Source of the DNA: Lineus longissimus
Lineage: Eukaryota; Nemertea; Pilidiophora; Heteronemertea; Lineidae
Direction: 5' to 3'
NCBI RefSeq assembly: GCF_910592395.1
Contig: NC_088314.1
Coordinates: forward strand, 124,001 to 188,000
Length of the DNA: 64,000 bases
In this document: positions 25,401 to 38,009 of the stretch, piece after piece
Numbering within the stretch: the stretch's first letter is position 1
Layout: each line of letters opens with the position of its first letter
Notes under the pieces: model-generated
The model's database searches: none
Told to the model about the DNA's origin: nothing
What the model saw: only the letters and a program-made list of their open reading frames with translations
Translations under genes and position numbers: made by a program

Positions 25401-27804
25401 AGATGACAGCAGCCCCTGCAATCAGCCAACAGTCATTCTTATACAAGGAGGAGGTTAAGAGTTCATCCTTCCACTGCCAATGACCTTCAGAGCGGTACAT
25501 AATATAACACCCCTACAGCCCCACTGACCCGCAGAGCAGTACACGCCCTGCATCGATACATGTATATATTGAAGTCACAGAGGTACCATCTTCAAACAAT
25601 CTTTGTAACGTGACAAACCAATGAAGCTAAAATATGACGGGTTTCCTGTATCTTAATGACCAAAATGACTGGTTAGGCCAGGTTAGGGTTAAATATCTAC
25701 TATGTACTGAAAGGAAGGCTACATCAGTCATGAAAGCTGCACAAGAATGAAAGCAACCCACACAGCACCGTGGATGGTTGGGTGGCTAATGGAGAGCTGG
25801 TTACTAAGATCTCTCACCTGCTATGATCATGTACAAGACAAATATGAATCTGTCATAGGCACGCTTCATACGACACATCCACGGCATCTGTACCATCTCA
25901 GACTCGAGCCAAGCGACACCTGTCGACTTCCTAGCTCTAGTCAGGTCTTTCTCATACATTCTGAAACCAAGAAAAGAAACATCAGGTACATGCACAGTTT
26001 GTAAACAGCCAATAATGACACAATATCATTACATGAAAGGGTTTCTGATAATGGGGAATGTCCAAGTTGAATAAGTAACAAAGGCTTGATTTCACATAGT
26101 CTGTTACGTAGAGATGGATCCATCTTAATCTCCACCTTCTCTTATAATCAAAGTGAGTTTGTATTGTAGTCCTGTCACTTACATGATCTTCCAATCAGGA
26201 TTCTTGAAAACCTCCTCAATGGCAGCATCCCAATGCTTCCCACAATCAACAGCTTTCTTAACATCAGCTACTGCGACCCGTCGTCCGTGCTTTCTCTTCA
26301 CATAGCCACACTCAACGTCACCCGCTATCCCACTCAGATAATCCCACAGCTTTGAGTTACATTTCTTCAGGTAATCTTTAGGAGGAGGGCAGGCTTCATT
26401 TCCTACTTCACCACACACTGAAAGACGGAGACAGAAATTATCAGGAAGAACAGACAAATTACTTGGCAAAATTCAGATAGTGTACAATTAGATGTTTTCC
26501 AGTGTGTTCATTACACACTCAGCACAACTCATTGAAGAATGCTGGCTAGAAAATAGTGGCAGAGATTGAAGCATGAGGTTTTATGGCTGGTTTTCATGTG
26601 TAATTGGGTATGACCACACTCTTCTTGCCTTTGGCTTACATGAACATGAAGGTTAGCATTGAACACTGACAGCTTGTAAAGTGAAAGCTGTCCATTGTAA
26701 AGTCTCACCTTTTGGTTTATCGACTTGTCGAACTTTCAGATACAGTCCTCCAAGCACTATAAAGAATATGAATACAACCAGCACGATTAATACTGAACAG
26801 TACTGTGAATACTTGTAAACTTTAGGGTCCTCCTTCACTTTAAATCCATGTTTTATAAACGTTTCCTCTTCTGAAGATTCAGGTGCAGTATCTGTGACAG
26901 TGTTTGCTTTTGTTTTTGACTTTGGTGACCGCAAACTTTGACGTCTCAAGTTTTGTGTATTGCTTGATAATCCGTCTTGCTTTTTGTTGGACAGCAGAGA
27001 ATTTCTATCAGAACGCGGTCGAACAGTTCTTGTTGATCTCCGAGTCAACGCCTGTGGCGTGTTATCATCTGAAAGGATGCTATCACCATGACGATGATGG
27101 GTAAAATCAATACCAGATGGCACATCTGGAAGGCTGATATCCAAACTTGGACTTGTGTTCACTGCCATCGAATGGAGTTCTGGTCCCAGAGAGTCTTCTG
27201 CGTCCGAATCGGACGAGTCAAAGTCATCAATATTCTGTGAAATATTTAGTGGTGGTTTTGCCCATGAAGACGAATAGCGTGTTATTTTCTGTTGGGCTGG
27301 GGTTCTCCGATTTGATGCTGCCAAACTTGGACCAGCCATGTTATCATTTCCATTTGCAACGGACCTTCTTTTTCCTTTGCCGTTGTCAACCATTTTATTG
27401 TTCCCCAAATCTTTGGCAGATGCACTCGATCGAATCGGCGGCCTGGCTGTTATGTGGGAAAGAGAAGAGGTTTCTGAATCATCGTCATTGTTAATGTCTT
27501 TTTGGCTATTTTTTGCACGAGATCTAGCACCACCCCTTCCGCCACCACCACCACGACCTCGCGGGGCTCGTCCGGATTTCGGAACCGTCTTTTTGGCTTC
27601 ATCGGGTTCACTTTCATCGGAGCTAAAACCAATCAATTTACGCGAAGGTGCTTGGGTTTTCGATGCTTTCTTTGCATTCGACTTTAGGGTAACAAGTTTC
27701 TTTAACCATTGTTTGCGTGTAGTTGCTACAATTGGGCCTGGTTTTTGTCCAAGAGCTAGTAATTGCTCCCGTAATTCGCGGTCGGTTAGTCCATCATCCG
27801 CCAT
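22411..27804 (-). CDS. LEMD3: Inner nuclear membrane LEM-domain protein MAN1
   Basis: MAN1 sits in the inner nuclear membrane, binds BAF through its LEM domain and, in vertebrates, restrains SMAD signalling. Eleven coding exons: 26709-27804, 26183-26417, 25818-25960, 25314-25415, 24822-24924, 24396-24516, 24047-24089, 23771-23858, 23240-23351, 22820-22898, 22411-22562; 757 residues (human 911). Seen: the LEM domain at residues 4-40 ([29 protein letters not shown]); a basic, Ser-rich, RG-rich nucleoplasmic region with a G/R stretch near 83-95; membrane span 1 at about 336-357; a Cys-containing lumenal loop; membrane span 2 at about 479-505 followed by KYRRRR; the MSC winged-helix domain ([32 protein letters not shown]) to about 600; and a C-terminal RRM/UHM with [19 protein letters not shown] and GCVYIKC. 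That last domain distinguishes MAN1 from LEMD2, which ends after the MSC domain. Confidence 0.95.
23381..23498. repeat. Near-perfect 34-bp inverted repeat in a LEMD3 intron
   Basis: Arms at 23381-23414 and 23465-23498 pair at 33 of 34 positions, with a 50-base loop. The arms include gatatgaataaagactagc and its complement. It is in the intron between exons 23771-23858 and 23240-23351. Could be a small MITE or a transcribed hairpin. Confidence 0.9.
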
Positions 27805-28779
27805 ATTTCTATATTTATCAAGCTACAGGTTCCCGGATGATGCCTCGTCCTATTAATAGAATGGTAATCTGCAGCCAAATTCTGGGTTTTAAAACTTTCT
27901 TTTGTGAAGAAACTAAACAACTTCATTCACTCTTAATACTGTCATTCAAATTTTGTAATTATTTTTGACACGTTGAAAGCAATTATATTGGTTACATCAT
28001 GCTGAATAAGCTAGAAAAGTGATTTAATTAGTTAACTTGCAATATGGCCTAAATTAAACTATTCATGAGAGAACTGACGTTCTCAGCATGAAGCTGTCGT
28101 TTGGCTTGTATTTCCGTGTGTAGGTGACAGCACTAGACGGTCACGAATTGTGTATATATTGTGACAACGCGTCAGAGACGGTGTGACAGCGGATATAGTC
28201 CCCCTGGAGTCATAGTCCGGTAGCATAGTATTTGACCAATTAAGCAGCATGATCTATTGTACCGCTAACCCTAACCAAAACATTTAGCAATGCGGGCTAC
28301 TGTTACACGGACTATCAGCCCTAGGACTACTCCCCGCCACAACGGGACTAGCTTTTCGGTCTACGCAATCTTGCCCCCCCCTTAGTCCAAAATCCATGGT
28401 CATCAAGGGATGATACCCGACAGTGACGAAGACTTGTGAAGATGTGACACTAAATGCATAACCATGTTCTTCAGAAATGACTTTTGCCAATGAGACAGTA
28501 GACCGGCCTGGCCCTTCCCTCTAATGGATGTTCCTTTTCGCTACTTGGTGCGCCCTGTCCCCAAATGTGTGCCATTGCTCTGATCTGCAGGGTGTGTCAG
28601 GTTCTGCATGGTGCCCCATGTCTCTTCTGGATGTGCCCACATATTGTGCCAAAGAAGTTCCTCAATAATTCTGGGACTGGCTGAAACGTTGTCCTCATTC
28701 AAATCACTGGCCAGTTGAGAGTATGTCCATTTTGATTTTGTGAAGGAAAGAATTTCGGAATCATGTCTTCAAGCATTGT
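27805..28779. other. LEMD3 upstream region and downstream flank of the ARMC10-like gene
   Basis: No exon recognised. LEMD3's promoter should lie within the first few hundred bases. Around 28540-28660 there is sequence loosely related to the inverted-repeat arms near 39.2 and 42.65 kb (shared cttctggatgtgccc). Confidence 0.4.
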
Positions 28780-28785
28780 TTTATT
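28780..28785 (-). promoter_or_regulatory. Possible polyadenylation signal of the ARMC10-like gene
   Basis: AATAAA on the minus strand, about 760 bases after the stop codon at 29545. It is plausible but there may be nearer signals. Confidence 0.35.
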
Positions 28786-29544
28786 TACAACTTTCCGATA
28801 TGCAATCCTGCAACTTTGGTAAAAATTAACATCATCAACCAAACGGGGAGGAAGGAGAGGAGCTAATGGCCCGATTGAGGCCTAGAGGCCCGATTGAGGC
28901 CCCAGCCCGTACTCTCCAAAGCACATGTTACAGCAGCATCTGTCAAGTGAATGAAAGACCTCACCAGGGAACAAATCAACTCCTCGTCCATGGTCTCTTG
29001 ACCGTGTCATTTTGGACACAATACAGATGAACGAATCAGAGACCATTATTTACACATATATATGTACAAACAAACAGACAGTATAAGAACAAATCAAAAG
29101 TTTCTTGACCAAATGCAGAATGAACCATATTTCCCATCATGTAAGTATGTCCATCTCTTACATGCAGGAGTCGAGTTGCAGCATGAGAGAAATGACTTAG
29201 GTGTGTCTCAGGAGACCCAACTGTAAATTGTAATGAAACTATTTTACAGGCAGACGGGTATATCATCAAAAAAAAGTTTTCTTCAATGAAGGTTATGTCC
29301 TCTTCATAATCCTTCATCCAGCCAGCTGTAGCTTGAAATACTGATATGATAAGCAGCCTTGATTCAAAGAGTAGAGCCTCACTCCATTCTCAATGTGATA
29401 CTCTAAATACTGTTGCAGAAGGCAGTGTACTATTCTTTTTGTCACATTATAATATCACATGATAATATCACATGATAATATCACAATGCACCCTCCGTTC
29501 CTCTTGCACACACTGTCCATCCTATTTTTTCCACAAACACGAGA

Positions 29545-32500
29545 TCAGGTATTGCTCAGACAAGAGTATATCACATGCGCATGATTCTTTATCTCCTCAT
29601 TATGAATCTGTGAAAGAACAAACACTTTACTCCGTAGCAATCCATTGTTCAAGCCATAAATGGCAGTAAACATTGTCTCAGGTGACGGCGCCTTATCGTC
29701 TGTTGGGAGAGATTTTGATTCAATGTCGTGGAGTCGGGACGTTTTTACGATGTTTTCGAGAAATTTTGTGTAGCGAAGGAGTATTGCCTCGTCGAGGTCA
29801 TCCGAGAGAAGACTAACTGTGCAAGACGGAGCCTGGAAAAGAGAACAGAAAGAGTCAACATGAGAACTAATCCACTTCATGGGGACCAACAACCACTGTC
29901 AGAAATGAACAGGCTTCTTGGTTACAAAGTTCAAACTGAATCGATTCATTGGAAAGTAATACAAATTGATGTAATTAACCAAAGAAGTGTCACCCCTCTC
30001 GTGTCAACCTTTGAAACTAACTGTGATGGCTGTGACCTTGCTGCATCCATTACATTCTGAAGGTCAAGTCAAATGCAGGAGGCTCACCTTGGCTGCTAGA
30101 AGGTGAGGCACCATCTTTGGATTCGTTGAAAGATTCACCAGGACTTTCAGTGCTTGTATCTTCAGGGTGTCTGATCCAGACTCCAACACTTCATAGAGAT
30201 TCTGCACGGAGCGTGTATAGTGTCCATGATTGTATGACAGGAGTGAGAGATTTGTCAGGGCTTGTAACGAGGACAGCTTGATTTGATCATCATTGGTTTC
30301 AGCAGTTATGTCGAGGAGAGTAGGGATGGTGTCCTGGAAGAAATGAGATCTGTCAAGGTCAACTCAACAAAACAAGCAATCAGATCACTGACAGAACAGG
30401 CTATGGTCAGTGAACTCTTATCTCAGACCAACTTTCCACCGATACCAATGGTTCATCAATCGATGAGCATGTTGGTTCTGGTCCAGGTACAAAGGTACAA
30501 AGTCTCTCTTATAACTGCTTGGGAAGGAAGTCCAGCAGCAAACTATCTGAGCTTCTCAGCTCTACACTCACCAACCCTTCCCTCTCTTGACTCTCTTGAC
30601 TCTTGCACACAGCACTTACCTTTAGATGTTTTTGATTCTCTTCATTGACTGACAAGTTTCCAATAGCACCGTTAAGGCCTATAATGACTGGGGCCTGTAA
30701 CGTATAGCCGGCCTTGGAAGCCATGTTACTCACTCTCAATAACTTAGTCAGCTTTTCAAGACAACCAGCTTCTCGGAGGAGATTCTGCAAAGGGAAATGA
30801 TAGAACATTCAAACTCTCAATGTCGACTCGAGTCTCTCCTTTAAGACCAGTACAGACCAGCAGGGGAGAGCGGCAGACCAGCAGGGGAGAGCGGCAGACC
30901 AGCAGGGGAGAGCGACAGACCAGCAGGGGAGAGCGACAGACCAGCAGGGGAGAGCGGCAGACAACCAGCAGGGGAGAGCGGCAGACCAGCAGGGGAGAGC
31001 GGCAGACCAGCAGGGGAGAGCGACAGACCAGCAGGGGAGAGCGGCAGACCAGCAGGGGAGAGCGGCAGACCAGCAGGGGAGAGCGACAGACCAGCAGGGG
31101 AGAGCGGCAGACCAGCAGGGGAGAGCGACAGACCAGCAGGGGAGAGCGGCAGACCAGCAGGGGAGAGCGGCAGACCAGCAGGGGACAGCGGCAGACCAGC
31201 AGGGGAGAGCGACAGACCAGCAGGGGAGAGCGGCAGACCAGCAGGGGAGAGCGGCAGACCAGCAGGGGACAGCGGCAGACCAGCAGGGGACAGCGCCAGA
31301 CCAGCAGGGGAGAGCGGCAGACCAGCAGGGGAGAGCGGCAGACCAGCAGGGGAGAGCGGCAGACCAGCAGGGGAGAGCGGCAGACCAGCAGGGGAGAGCG
31401 ACAGACCAGCAGGGGAGAGCGGCAGACCAGTAGGGGAGAGCGACAGACCAGCAGGGGAGAGCGGCACACCTGTCCAGACCCAACATCAATCTTGATAAAA
31501 CCAGAATTCATTTTATTTGTGAAAAATAAAAATTGCATAGAAAATGACAACCATCTGTCAGACTCAGGTATTGATCAGTCTGTGTATTGATTTGTTCCGA
31601 CACGGGCAAGTCCACTTCAGAAAGAGTTTGCTTAGATTAAAACACAATATGAAGTATAAAGTCGACTTCAACTGGAACCAAGCCCACTTGTGCGCTGGAG
31701 ATCAATAGATAGCACCTGCATTGTCAGTAGACCTTTCAGGTGCATGCGAAATTCAACAAGACATGCCCCATTTGCCCCACTCTCCTATTTCTAAAAATAG
31801 AAACGGTGATTAATACATGTATGTACATGTACACATCAACCACACCCTCAATTGGCTTACACCTCAATAAGTAAAAACATTGCTTTGCAACAGACTCAAG
31901 TATGGGAGAAAACATAGTCTCCTTTCAAAAGAAGCTATTGAATTTCTTATGTGACTTATATAACTGATTGTGAGTATTACAACCCCAAAGCTGAACTATG
32001 GTAACCTTATAGACCATGCTGAAGCTATATCTGTGCACTGCAACAATAAACAATGGTGCTGATCACTAAAGTATTGACCAAGGAATAAACCTATTTCATT
32101 TCAAATGTCTTGAACACGCACTGCATCCATACACTTACCAAAGGTTTTCAAACACCACAATCTTCAATCACAACAATCACTATTAAACAGACAGTGTAGA
32201 GGGTAATACTCCATAACATCTATGGTACACAAATCATCATATTCCAAAATCACAGACACCTCTCCCAATATTCACGGCACACCTGATCTGTTGGTTCCAC
32301 TGACTGTGTATGCTATAGATCCTGCCACTCGACAACCACTACCCAGAGCAGCTGGCTTTCACTCTTATTTAAAAACCTTCAGTCAATACTTGCGACTCTG
32401 ACTATACCAACACAGTGGACAGGTGTCTCGACAAACAGTCGGTTTTGAACAAAACATATCACTGATTGGTATGATTGGCTCATTTGTCAATGTTCATATT

Positions 32501-35500
32501 TCAAATCTAATTTTCTGACAACAAGAGAAATCCATATAGTGTGCATTAGTTGTTGGGATATCCAGTAGATACTTTATCAGCGTACCTTACAGTAGTGTAT
32601 TAAACTGTGAGCAGGCAAATGTTCTGAAATAATGTGAGATCTAAATCACCTGTCATGTCAGTCATTATAATGAGAAATTTGACCTGTATCTTTGGGGCTG
32701 AATCTGACAGAGCATTAACTGGTATTTTTTCTAAAACCTCTTTCATTAGATCATGTGAGAAATGAAACCCACCTGACTTGTGGTAAAGGCAGCACAGTTG
32801 CCGATGGTCTTCAATACTTCAGTAAGGACAGTATTCGATGTATCATGCTTTAGCAGCATCACCAGTATTTCTGCATCTCTCAGCAAGAGGGCGCCACCTC
32901 CTTTATCTGTGATTCTGGAAAACGTTTCTGTGACTTCCTCTTGGGAGGGCAATGTTGCTCTTCGGATAGCGGCACCATCTTGTTGATTCTGCAGCTCAGC
33001 GTCATTGTCATGTTTGTATTGATTGTTGTCGGTGGGTGCACCTGGGATTCTTATTGGTTGTGTGGTGACATTTCTGTCTGGCCTGGTCTCCTGCTCGGAG
33101 TGATTGAATCTGCAATGCTGAAGACAGAAAATTAACAAAATAACCTTTCTGAAAACTTGACCTTACTTGACAATACGAAACATGCACTTAAATCTTTATT
33201 CTGTTAGTGATTAAACTAAAACCAGAGCAAACTGGCAGTCTGCTGAAGAACGAAGGACAGTTAAAATGAGAAAATCCGATGTGGAGTTAAAGTTTGGTTC
33301 AAAATGTTGAGAAATCTTGAAAATGACTCTCATTTTCACAATTCCTCTTGGATTTTCATCAAACCTACCTCTGATTGATCATTGTCCCTGCGTTTTAATT
33401 CATTCAAAAGTTCATTCCGACCACAACCGCTCCAGAAAAAGGCCCGATGTTCCAGCATAGGAAATTTTAATACACACAATTTTGCGCCATTGAAGAAATG
33501 TCATGAAAACTGACGTTGGACAAGCTCCAGACGCTCTGTTGCAAGTAGCGTCATGATGACCCGCCATGTTTGACACATGCATTAAGCATTGGGGCTCATA
33601 TGCAGCACAAAATCATCATTTTCTGGAGCAGTTGTGGTCAGATTTCAGATTTCGGAACATCTTGAACCAAACTATAGTGCATCTTGGTGGGTTAATAGAA
33701 CATGAGTAACATAACAATGGTGATATTATGGAATCAAACACCATAAAAACTGTGACTGAATGTCATTTTGGGAAATGGTCTCCTCCCTTAAAATTTGATC
33801 TAAGCACAGATTTATAGAAAAATAGCTTTCTCGAAATAATGAAAATATAATGGGACAAAAGGTAATGTTAGCGCAATAAAAACAGGTTTGGTTAAAATGT
33901 CATTCCAAAACCAAACTCATGCTCTCATACCTCCAAAGGATCAATGGTACTGTCATCTAAAAGAGGGCTTAGTCAATCTCGGGGTTGAACCATTTCTGGG
34001 CCAGGGGCTTTAGCTTGGATGAGACCAGTTAGTTCTTGGAGCGGTCCAGAGGAACTTCCTTCAGCCTCTCCCTCCTCACCAATGGTCATTGTGTCCAATT
34101 CGGTGGGTGTTACGAAAGAATTTTCAGATTCAGTGAAAGTAGGTTGCTTCATCTGGACACTAATGAAATCAGCAACTTGTGGATTCAATTCAGAAACTTT
34201 GGGTTGTTCGTGGATTGCTTTGACCTCCGGGACACTGAGCGATAGTGGCGAGATCATTTGTTCAACCAGTGGGCCTGCTTGGACAACTAGAACCTCTTGC
34301 TTGGCGACACTGGCCTCAACCAGTGGGCCTGCTTGGACAACTTGAACCTCTTGTTTGGTTGCTCTGGTCTCTGCTGGTGGGCCTGCTTGGACAACTGGAA
34401 CCTCTTGCTTGGTGACACTGGCCTCAACCAGTGGGCCTGCTTGGACAACTGGAACCTCTTGCTTGGTGACACTGGCCTCAACCAGTGGGCCTGCTTGGAC
34501 AACTGGAACCTCTTTTTTGGTTGCTCTGGTCTCTGCTGGTGGGCCTGCTTGGACAACTGGAACCTCTGGCTTAGCTACGCTGGCCTCAACCGGTGGGCCT
34601 GCTTGGATAACTGGAACCTCTGGCTTAGCTACGCTGGCCTCAAACGGTGGGCCTGCTTGGATAACTGGAACCTCTTGCTTGGCTGCTCTGGCCTCAACCG
34701 GTGGGCCTGCTTGGATAACTGGAACATCTTGCTTGGCTGTGCTGGCCTCAGGCTGTTCCGCAGTCGGGAGATGGGAGATAGTGACTCCCGTGGTTGATGC
34801 CTGGAGAAGTCCAGATGCCACATCACCTGGTTCTTCTTGATCCTCGGACATAGTTCGCCCGCTTGCTACATCATCAGTCACTTGTTCTAGTGCTTGAGAT
34901 GATGTCGGTTTAACACCCGGTGGGTTGCTCTTCTCCTGTTTCATATCATCGGAGACAGTTGGATATGGGACGGCGGTTGAAATGGTTGTCGCCCGCATCA
35001 ACTCAGCAATGATGCTTTTATCCCCACTGTTTTCTGATGAACTATAACTGGCTGACGGGTCAACACCAACAGGAGCCTTGGATCCTGGTAAAGCCTCCTC
35101 ACAATCCAGCATGCTGCTAAAACTGTCCATTAGTGGCTCAGGCTTGCTGACTGACTCCTGTCTTCCTACTTCACCTGAAGGTGGCATCGCTGTCCTGAAA
35201 CTGACATCTTGTTTGTTAGAATCATTCAAAGATTCCCCGGACCCGACATCAAGTTTCTCACTCACCCCTGATTGGTTCTTTTCATCTTCATCTTCGTTCG
35301 TGGCATCACCTGCTCCAGAAGCAGAGCATATGCGACCTGAAAGACAATAGACAAGTTTTATTTCAATCATGTTTAGCCTACAAAATATGATTACAGTAAC
35401 ACCTTAGACCACGTCAGGACTTTTCAGTTTCTATGCCTCCACTGCACCAACATGTGGAGTATCAAGCTAAACAATTAATGAGTTCACCAGAGACGGTGTA

Positions 35501-35829
35501 TTGACTAGTCATTTGAGGTAGGTTCAATGAAAATCCACAACGGCACAAGAAATTGGGAACACGAAAGCGGGAATGCAACATTTCCAAAACACTTTAAAGA
35601 GTATAGACCACACGCCCATGAAATCCTTGGTAAAAATGACCAATGTCAGAAGTAAATCTGTCGTTCACAGAAACCATAGGGGAAAACAGGAGCATAAGAC
35701 AAACATGCCTTGCTCTTCACGTTCTTTGCATTGCCGCTGAAGTATGTATTGAGTAATCAAGCCACCAGCTACGACAAAACCTGCTAAAATAGCCAGGGTT
35801 GCGAAAATTTGTCCCCTGGTCGCAGCCAT
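29545..35829 (-). CDS. ARMC10: ARMC10/ARMCX-like mitochondrial armadillo protein
   Basis: Vertebrate ARMC10 and ARMCX proteins sit on the mitochondrial outer membrane and affect mitochondrial dynamics and transport. Seven exons: 35709-35829, 34080-35336, 33932-33957, 32773-33117, 30620-30784, 30088-30333, 29545-29832; 2448 nt, 815 residues, all phases agree. Residues 8-27 form a membrane anchor (LAILAGFVVAGGLI) followed by basic residues, as in ARMC10. The C-terminal half (about 469-815) is armadillo-type and aligns by eye with human ARMC10: TIGNCAAFTTSQ, GAIGNLSVNEENQ, KVLVNLSTNP. Exon 2 inserts about 420 acidic, Ser/Pro-rich residues with nine 18-residue repeats, making the protein much longer than human ARMC10 (about 340). 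The first intron appears to start GC rather than GT. The start at 35829 has A at -3 and G at +4; an in-frame ATG at 35874 would add 15 residues. The 26-base exon 3 is the least certain join. Confidence 0.85.
30853..31470. repeat. 21-bp minisatellite, about 29 copies, in an intron of the ARMC10-like gene
   Basis: Unit cagaccagcaggggagagcg plus one base. The plus strand is purine-rich with GGGG in every unit; one unit has three extra bases (near 30961). All variants are single substitutions (gagcga, gacagc, gtaggg). Open frames on both strands arise because the period is divisible by three and the unit lacks stops. Confidence 0.95.
34257..34740 (-). repeat. Coding 54-bp minisatellite in the ARMC10-like gene
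   Basis: Nine in-frame 18-residue units of the form VVQAGPLVEASVTKQEVP, at about residues 239-400. Units alternate between PLVEASV and PPAETRA versions, implying duplication of unit blocks. The frame is kept in every unit. Confidence 0.95.
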
Positions 35830-36215
35830 TTTGGAAATCTCTGCCTGCGGCAATTTGGTCAATGTTATTTTCAATCCACGATTGTGGAATATGCATCAAA
35901 CTCGCACAGTGCCGAAATTAAAACATTGTAAGGAACGATATCAAAAATTGTGAGCAAAAGTGATAATGTGAATAAAGATTTATCTCGTATCAATGTACAT
36001 ACATTTAAAATTTAATTTTTGTGATGATTGACAACAGTGTTTTAAAAAATTGTGTATTTGAGCAAGATATTTAAGAACTACTTATCTATCGACGAAATAA
36101 TGGCAGTGAACAGTCAGCAATATTCATACGCACAGTATCTACTTTCTGCAGAGTTGAAGGAGACTCTAACCAGCAAAAGGGTTGGAGAGCATTTTAGAAA
36201 ACTTTTGGGGACAAA
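35830..36215. promoter_or_regulatory. Divergent (bidirectional) promoter region
   Basis: Only 386 bases separate the start codons of the ARMC10-like gene (-) and MRPS25 (+), so both promoters and leaders must fit here. No TATA box is obvious in a good position. Both products are mitochondrial. Confidence 0.6.
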
Positions 36216-37992
36216 ATGCCGTTCAAGAAAGGTGGAGAAGCGGCTATTAGAAGGTCTTTAAAATATCTTGAGAAAGGCGAGATTGTACTGAAAGATAGAG
36301 TGAAGGTTGTCACCATCAACTATTCCAGTATGACTGGGAAAAAGTTGCCGAATCACGAAGGAGCAAGGTTGGTGTTGTGTACATTCGATATCCGGATGAG
36401 TGATATCTCATCTGTCCGATTAGAGATCAATGCCCGACAATGGGATCATCGCAGGCATGTTATGCAGGCGAGCGCGAGGCGTATCTGACAAAGGATATTT
36501 AGTGAAATTAACAGTGCCGACAAGAATGTGGCTGCGACTGAGTAGTAGTAGTAGTCACACTTTAAGTTTAACACATTTGACTGAGTGAGTGGTGAGTGGT
36601 AGTCCAGCCACTGCCTGTGCTGTGTAAGTGTGTTGTGCACGCTAGACAAACAAATCTCGAAGTGAGGTGTACTGCGTATGGACGAGAAATAAACCTTATA
36701 CGATAGGCAGCCGGTGAAGTGGTTAATATCTAGGCTCAAGATGTGTCTGGCCTGTGTACATTGGCATGATTTATACGACACTGTTTTTTAAGAAGTGGCC
36801 CCGGAAGTGGCGACAGTACGGTTTAGACAATGGGAGACGGCTAAAATGTGGAATCTGCCAACTGGCAAAGCGAGGATGCAATCAATCCTGATTCGTAGTG
36901 TCGTATGGATAAAATGCAAGTGCAATATTATGGATGAAGCGGACAAAAAAACTAAAACGCGAGCAAAATATTTCCAGGTTATAGTATCGCATTTCTCTTT
37001 TGCAGGAAATTTGTGTTTTGGCATCTTTCACAGCTTCAGTATAAGAATCCAGATGTCCAAGTTCTTTCATTGAGAAATCTCACTCCTGCACCTTACATAA
37101 TATGTTATTTAGGTGAGGCATTTTATGAGCTGCTGTAGCACTTGTGTTGTGACAGTGCCAGGTGAAATTCTAGTAAACTTTCAGTAGATACATGTAGTTA
37201 TCAGTTTTCTAAACATTGAGCCAAAGGCTATCTTCATCTTCATACAAGTGAGATCATGATATAACAACATGATTGTCTGGTCAGCTGATTGTGACATTAG
37301 TATATCCTCCTTTGGATCAGTATTGAAAGAGTTCTTTCGTCATCTGAAAGCGCTCGAGCTTTAGAAGTACAATGTTTGAATAACCAATAGGCCGTACAAT
37401 CAGATGCCATTCATTCAATGTGCTTTTACTGCTCCATTTTACAGACACTGGTGAAAAAGTTGTGATAGAATGTGACGGAAGATCTAAAGATGAAATCCAT
37501 GACCATTTTAAACTGGTGATGGGAAAATCAGAGTAAGTACTCCACAAAAGCAAGATGAGTCCGCAGAATCCGCTAGGGTTGAGAAGGCTGACGTCTGGAG
37601 TTTGACCAGCGAACACGAAGGCTTTCAGAAATCCTGCAAACACAGCTTGAGTGGCATGGCTAACTTCCTCACGTTGATGATGATGACACATATTTCTGTC
37701 ACTTTCCATGATAAGTGTTCTATTCACATTTATGCCTTCAAACCTATTCCCTTTAAATTTCAGGGAAACACTGAAGGCAGAGACCCGTGCGCGTGAAAAA
37801 AAATCCAACCCTGCCAACTTTGGGTATCACTTCAACCGATGGTGTATATGTGAAGTGCCTGGTCAGATGCCTTGTCCGAGTTGGCAACCACTACCAGAGG
37901 AAATCAAAGGACAATATAAACTCAAACGATATCAGGATTTAAAGGATTTAGAAAAGGAGTTTGAGGAAGTGAATTCAGCTGAAAAATCATGA
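36216..37992 (+). CDS. MRPS25: Mitochondrial small-subunit ribosomal protein mS25
   Basis: Component of the mitochondrial 28S ribosomal subunit. Four exons: 36216-36367, 37006-37112, 37445-37532, 37764-37992; 576 nt, 191 residues (human 173). The start MPFKKG, then IRRSLKYLEKGEIVLKD and KVVTINY, matches the human N-terminus (MPMKG, IRRTLQYL, VFKDSVKV). Exon 2 gives KFVFWHLSQLQYKNPDVQVL and exon 4 SNPANFG. CICEVPGQMPCP keeps the cysteines that, in the human mitoribosome, help bind an iron-sulfur cluster together with a neighbouring protein. Divergent from the ARMC10-like gene. A polyadenylation signal follows 12 bases after the stop. Confidence 0.95.
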
Positions 37993-38003
37993 ACTCAGTG
38001 GAT

Positions 38004-38009
38004 AATAAA
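38004..38009 (+). promoter_or_regulatory. Polyadenylation signal of MRPS25
   Basis: AATAAA starts 12 bases after the TGA stop codon, implying a 3' UTR of only a few tens of bases. Confidence 0.65.

Noticed and set aside
22411-27804. Calling the LEM protein LEMD2
   Set aside because: The C-terminal RRM/UHM segment (KVWQGQAFG, NMFD, GCVYIKC) is present, which LEMD2 lacks and MAN1 has.
30756-31590. Open frames of 208-264 codons on both strands
   Set aside because: Same artefact from the 21-bp array inside an intron of the ARMC10-like gene.
33363-33381. Possible 19-base exon of the ARMC10-like gene between good AG and GT sites
   Set aside because: Including it in phase gives an immediate TGA; skipping it keeps the frame open.
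33973-34079. Extension of the ARMC10-like exon 2 to an in-frame stop at 33973
   Set aside because: A strong donor (GTGAGG) at 34079 joins in phase to the 26-base exon and on to the armadillo exons; ending at the stop would leave those exons orphaned. It remains possible as a minor isoform.
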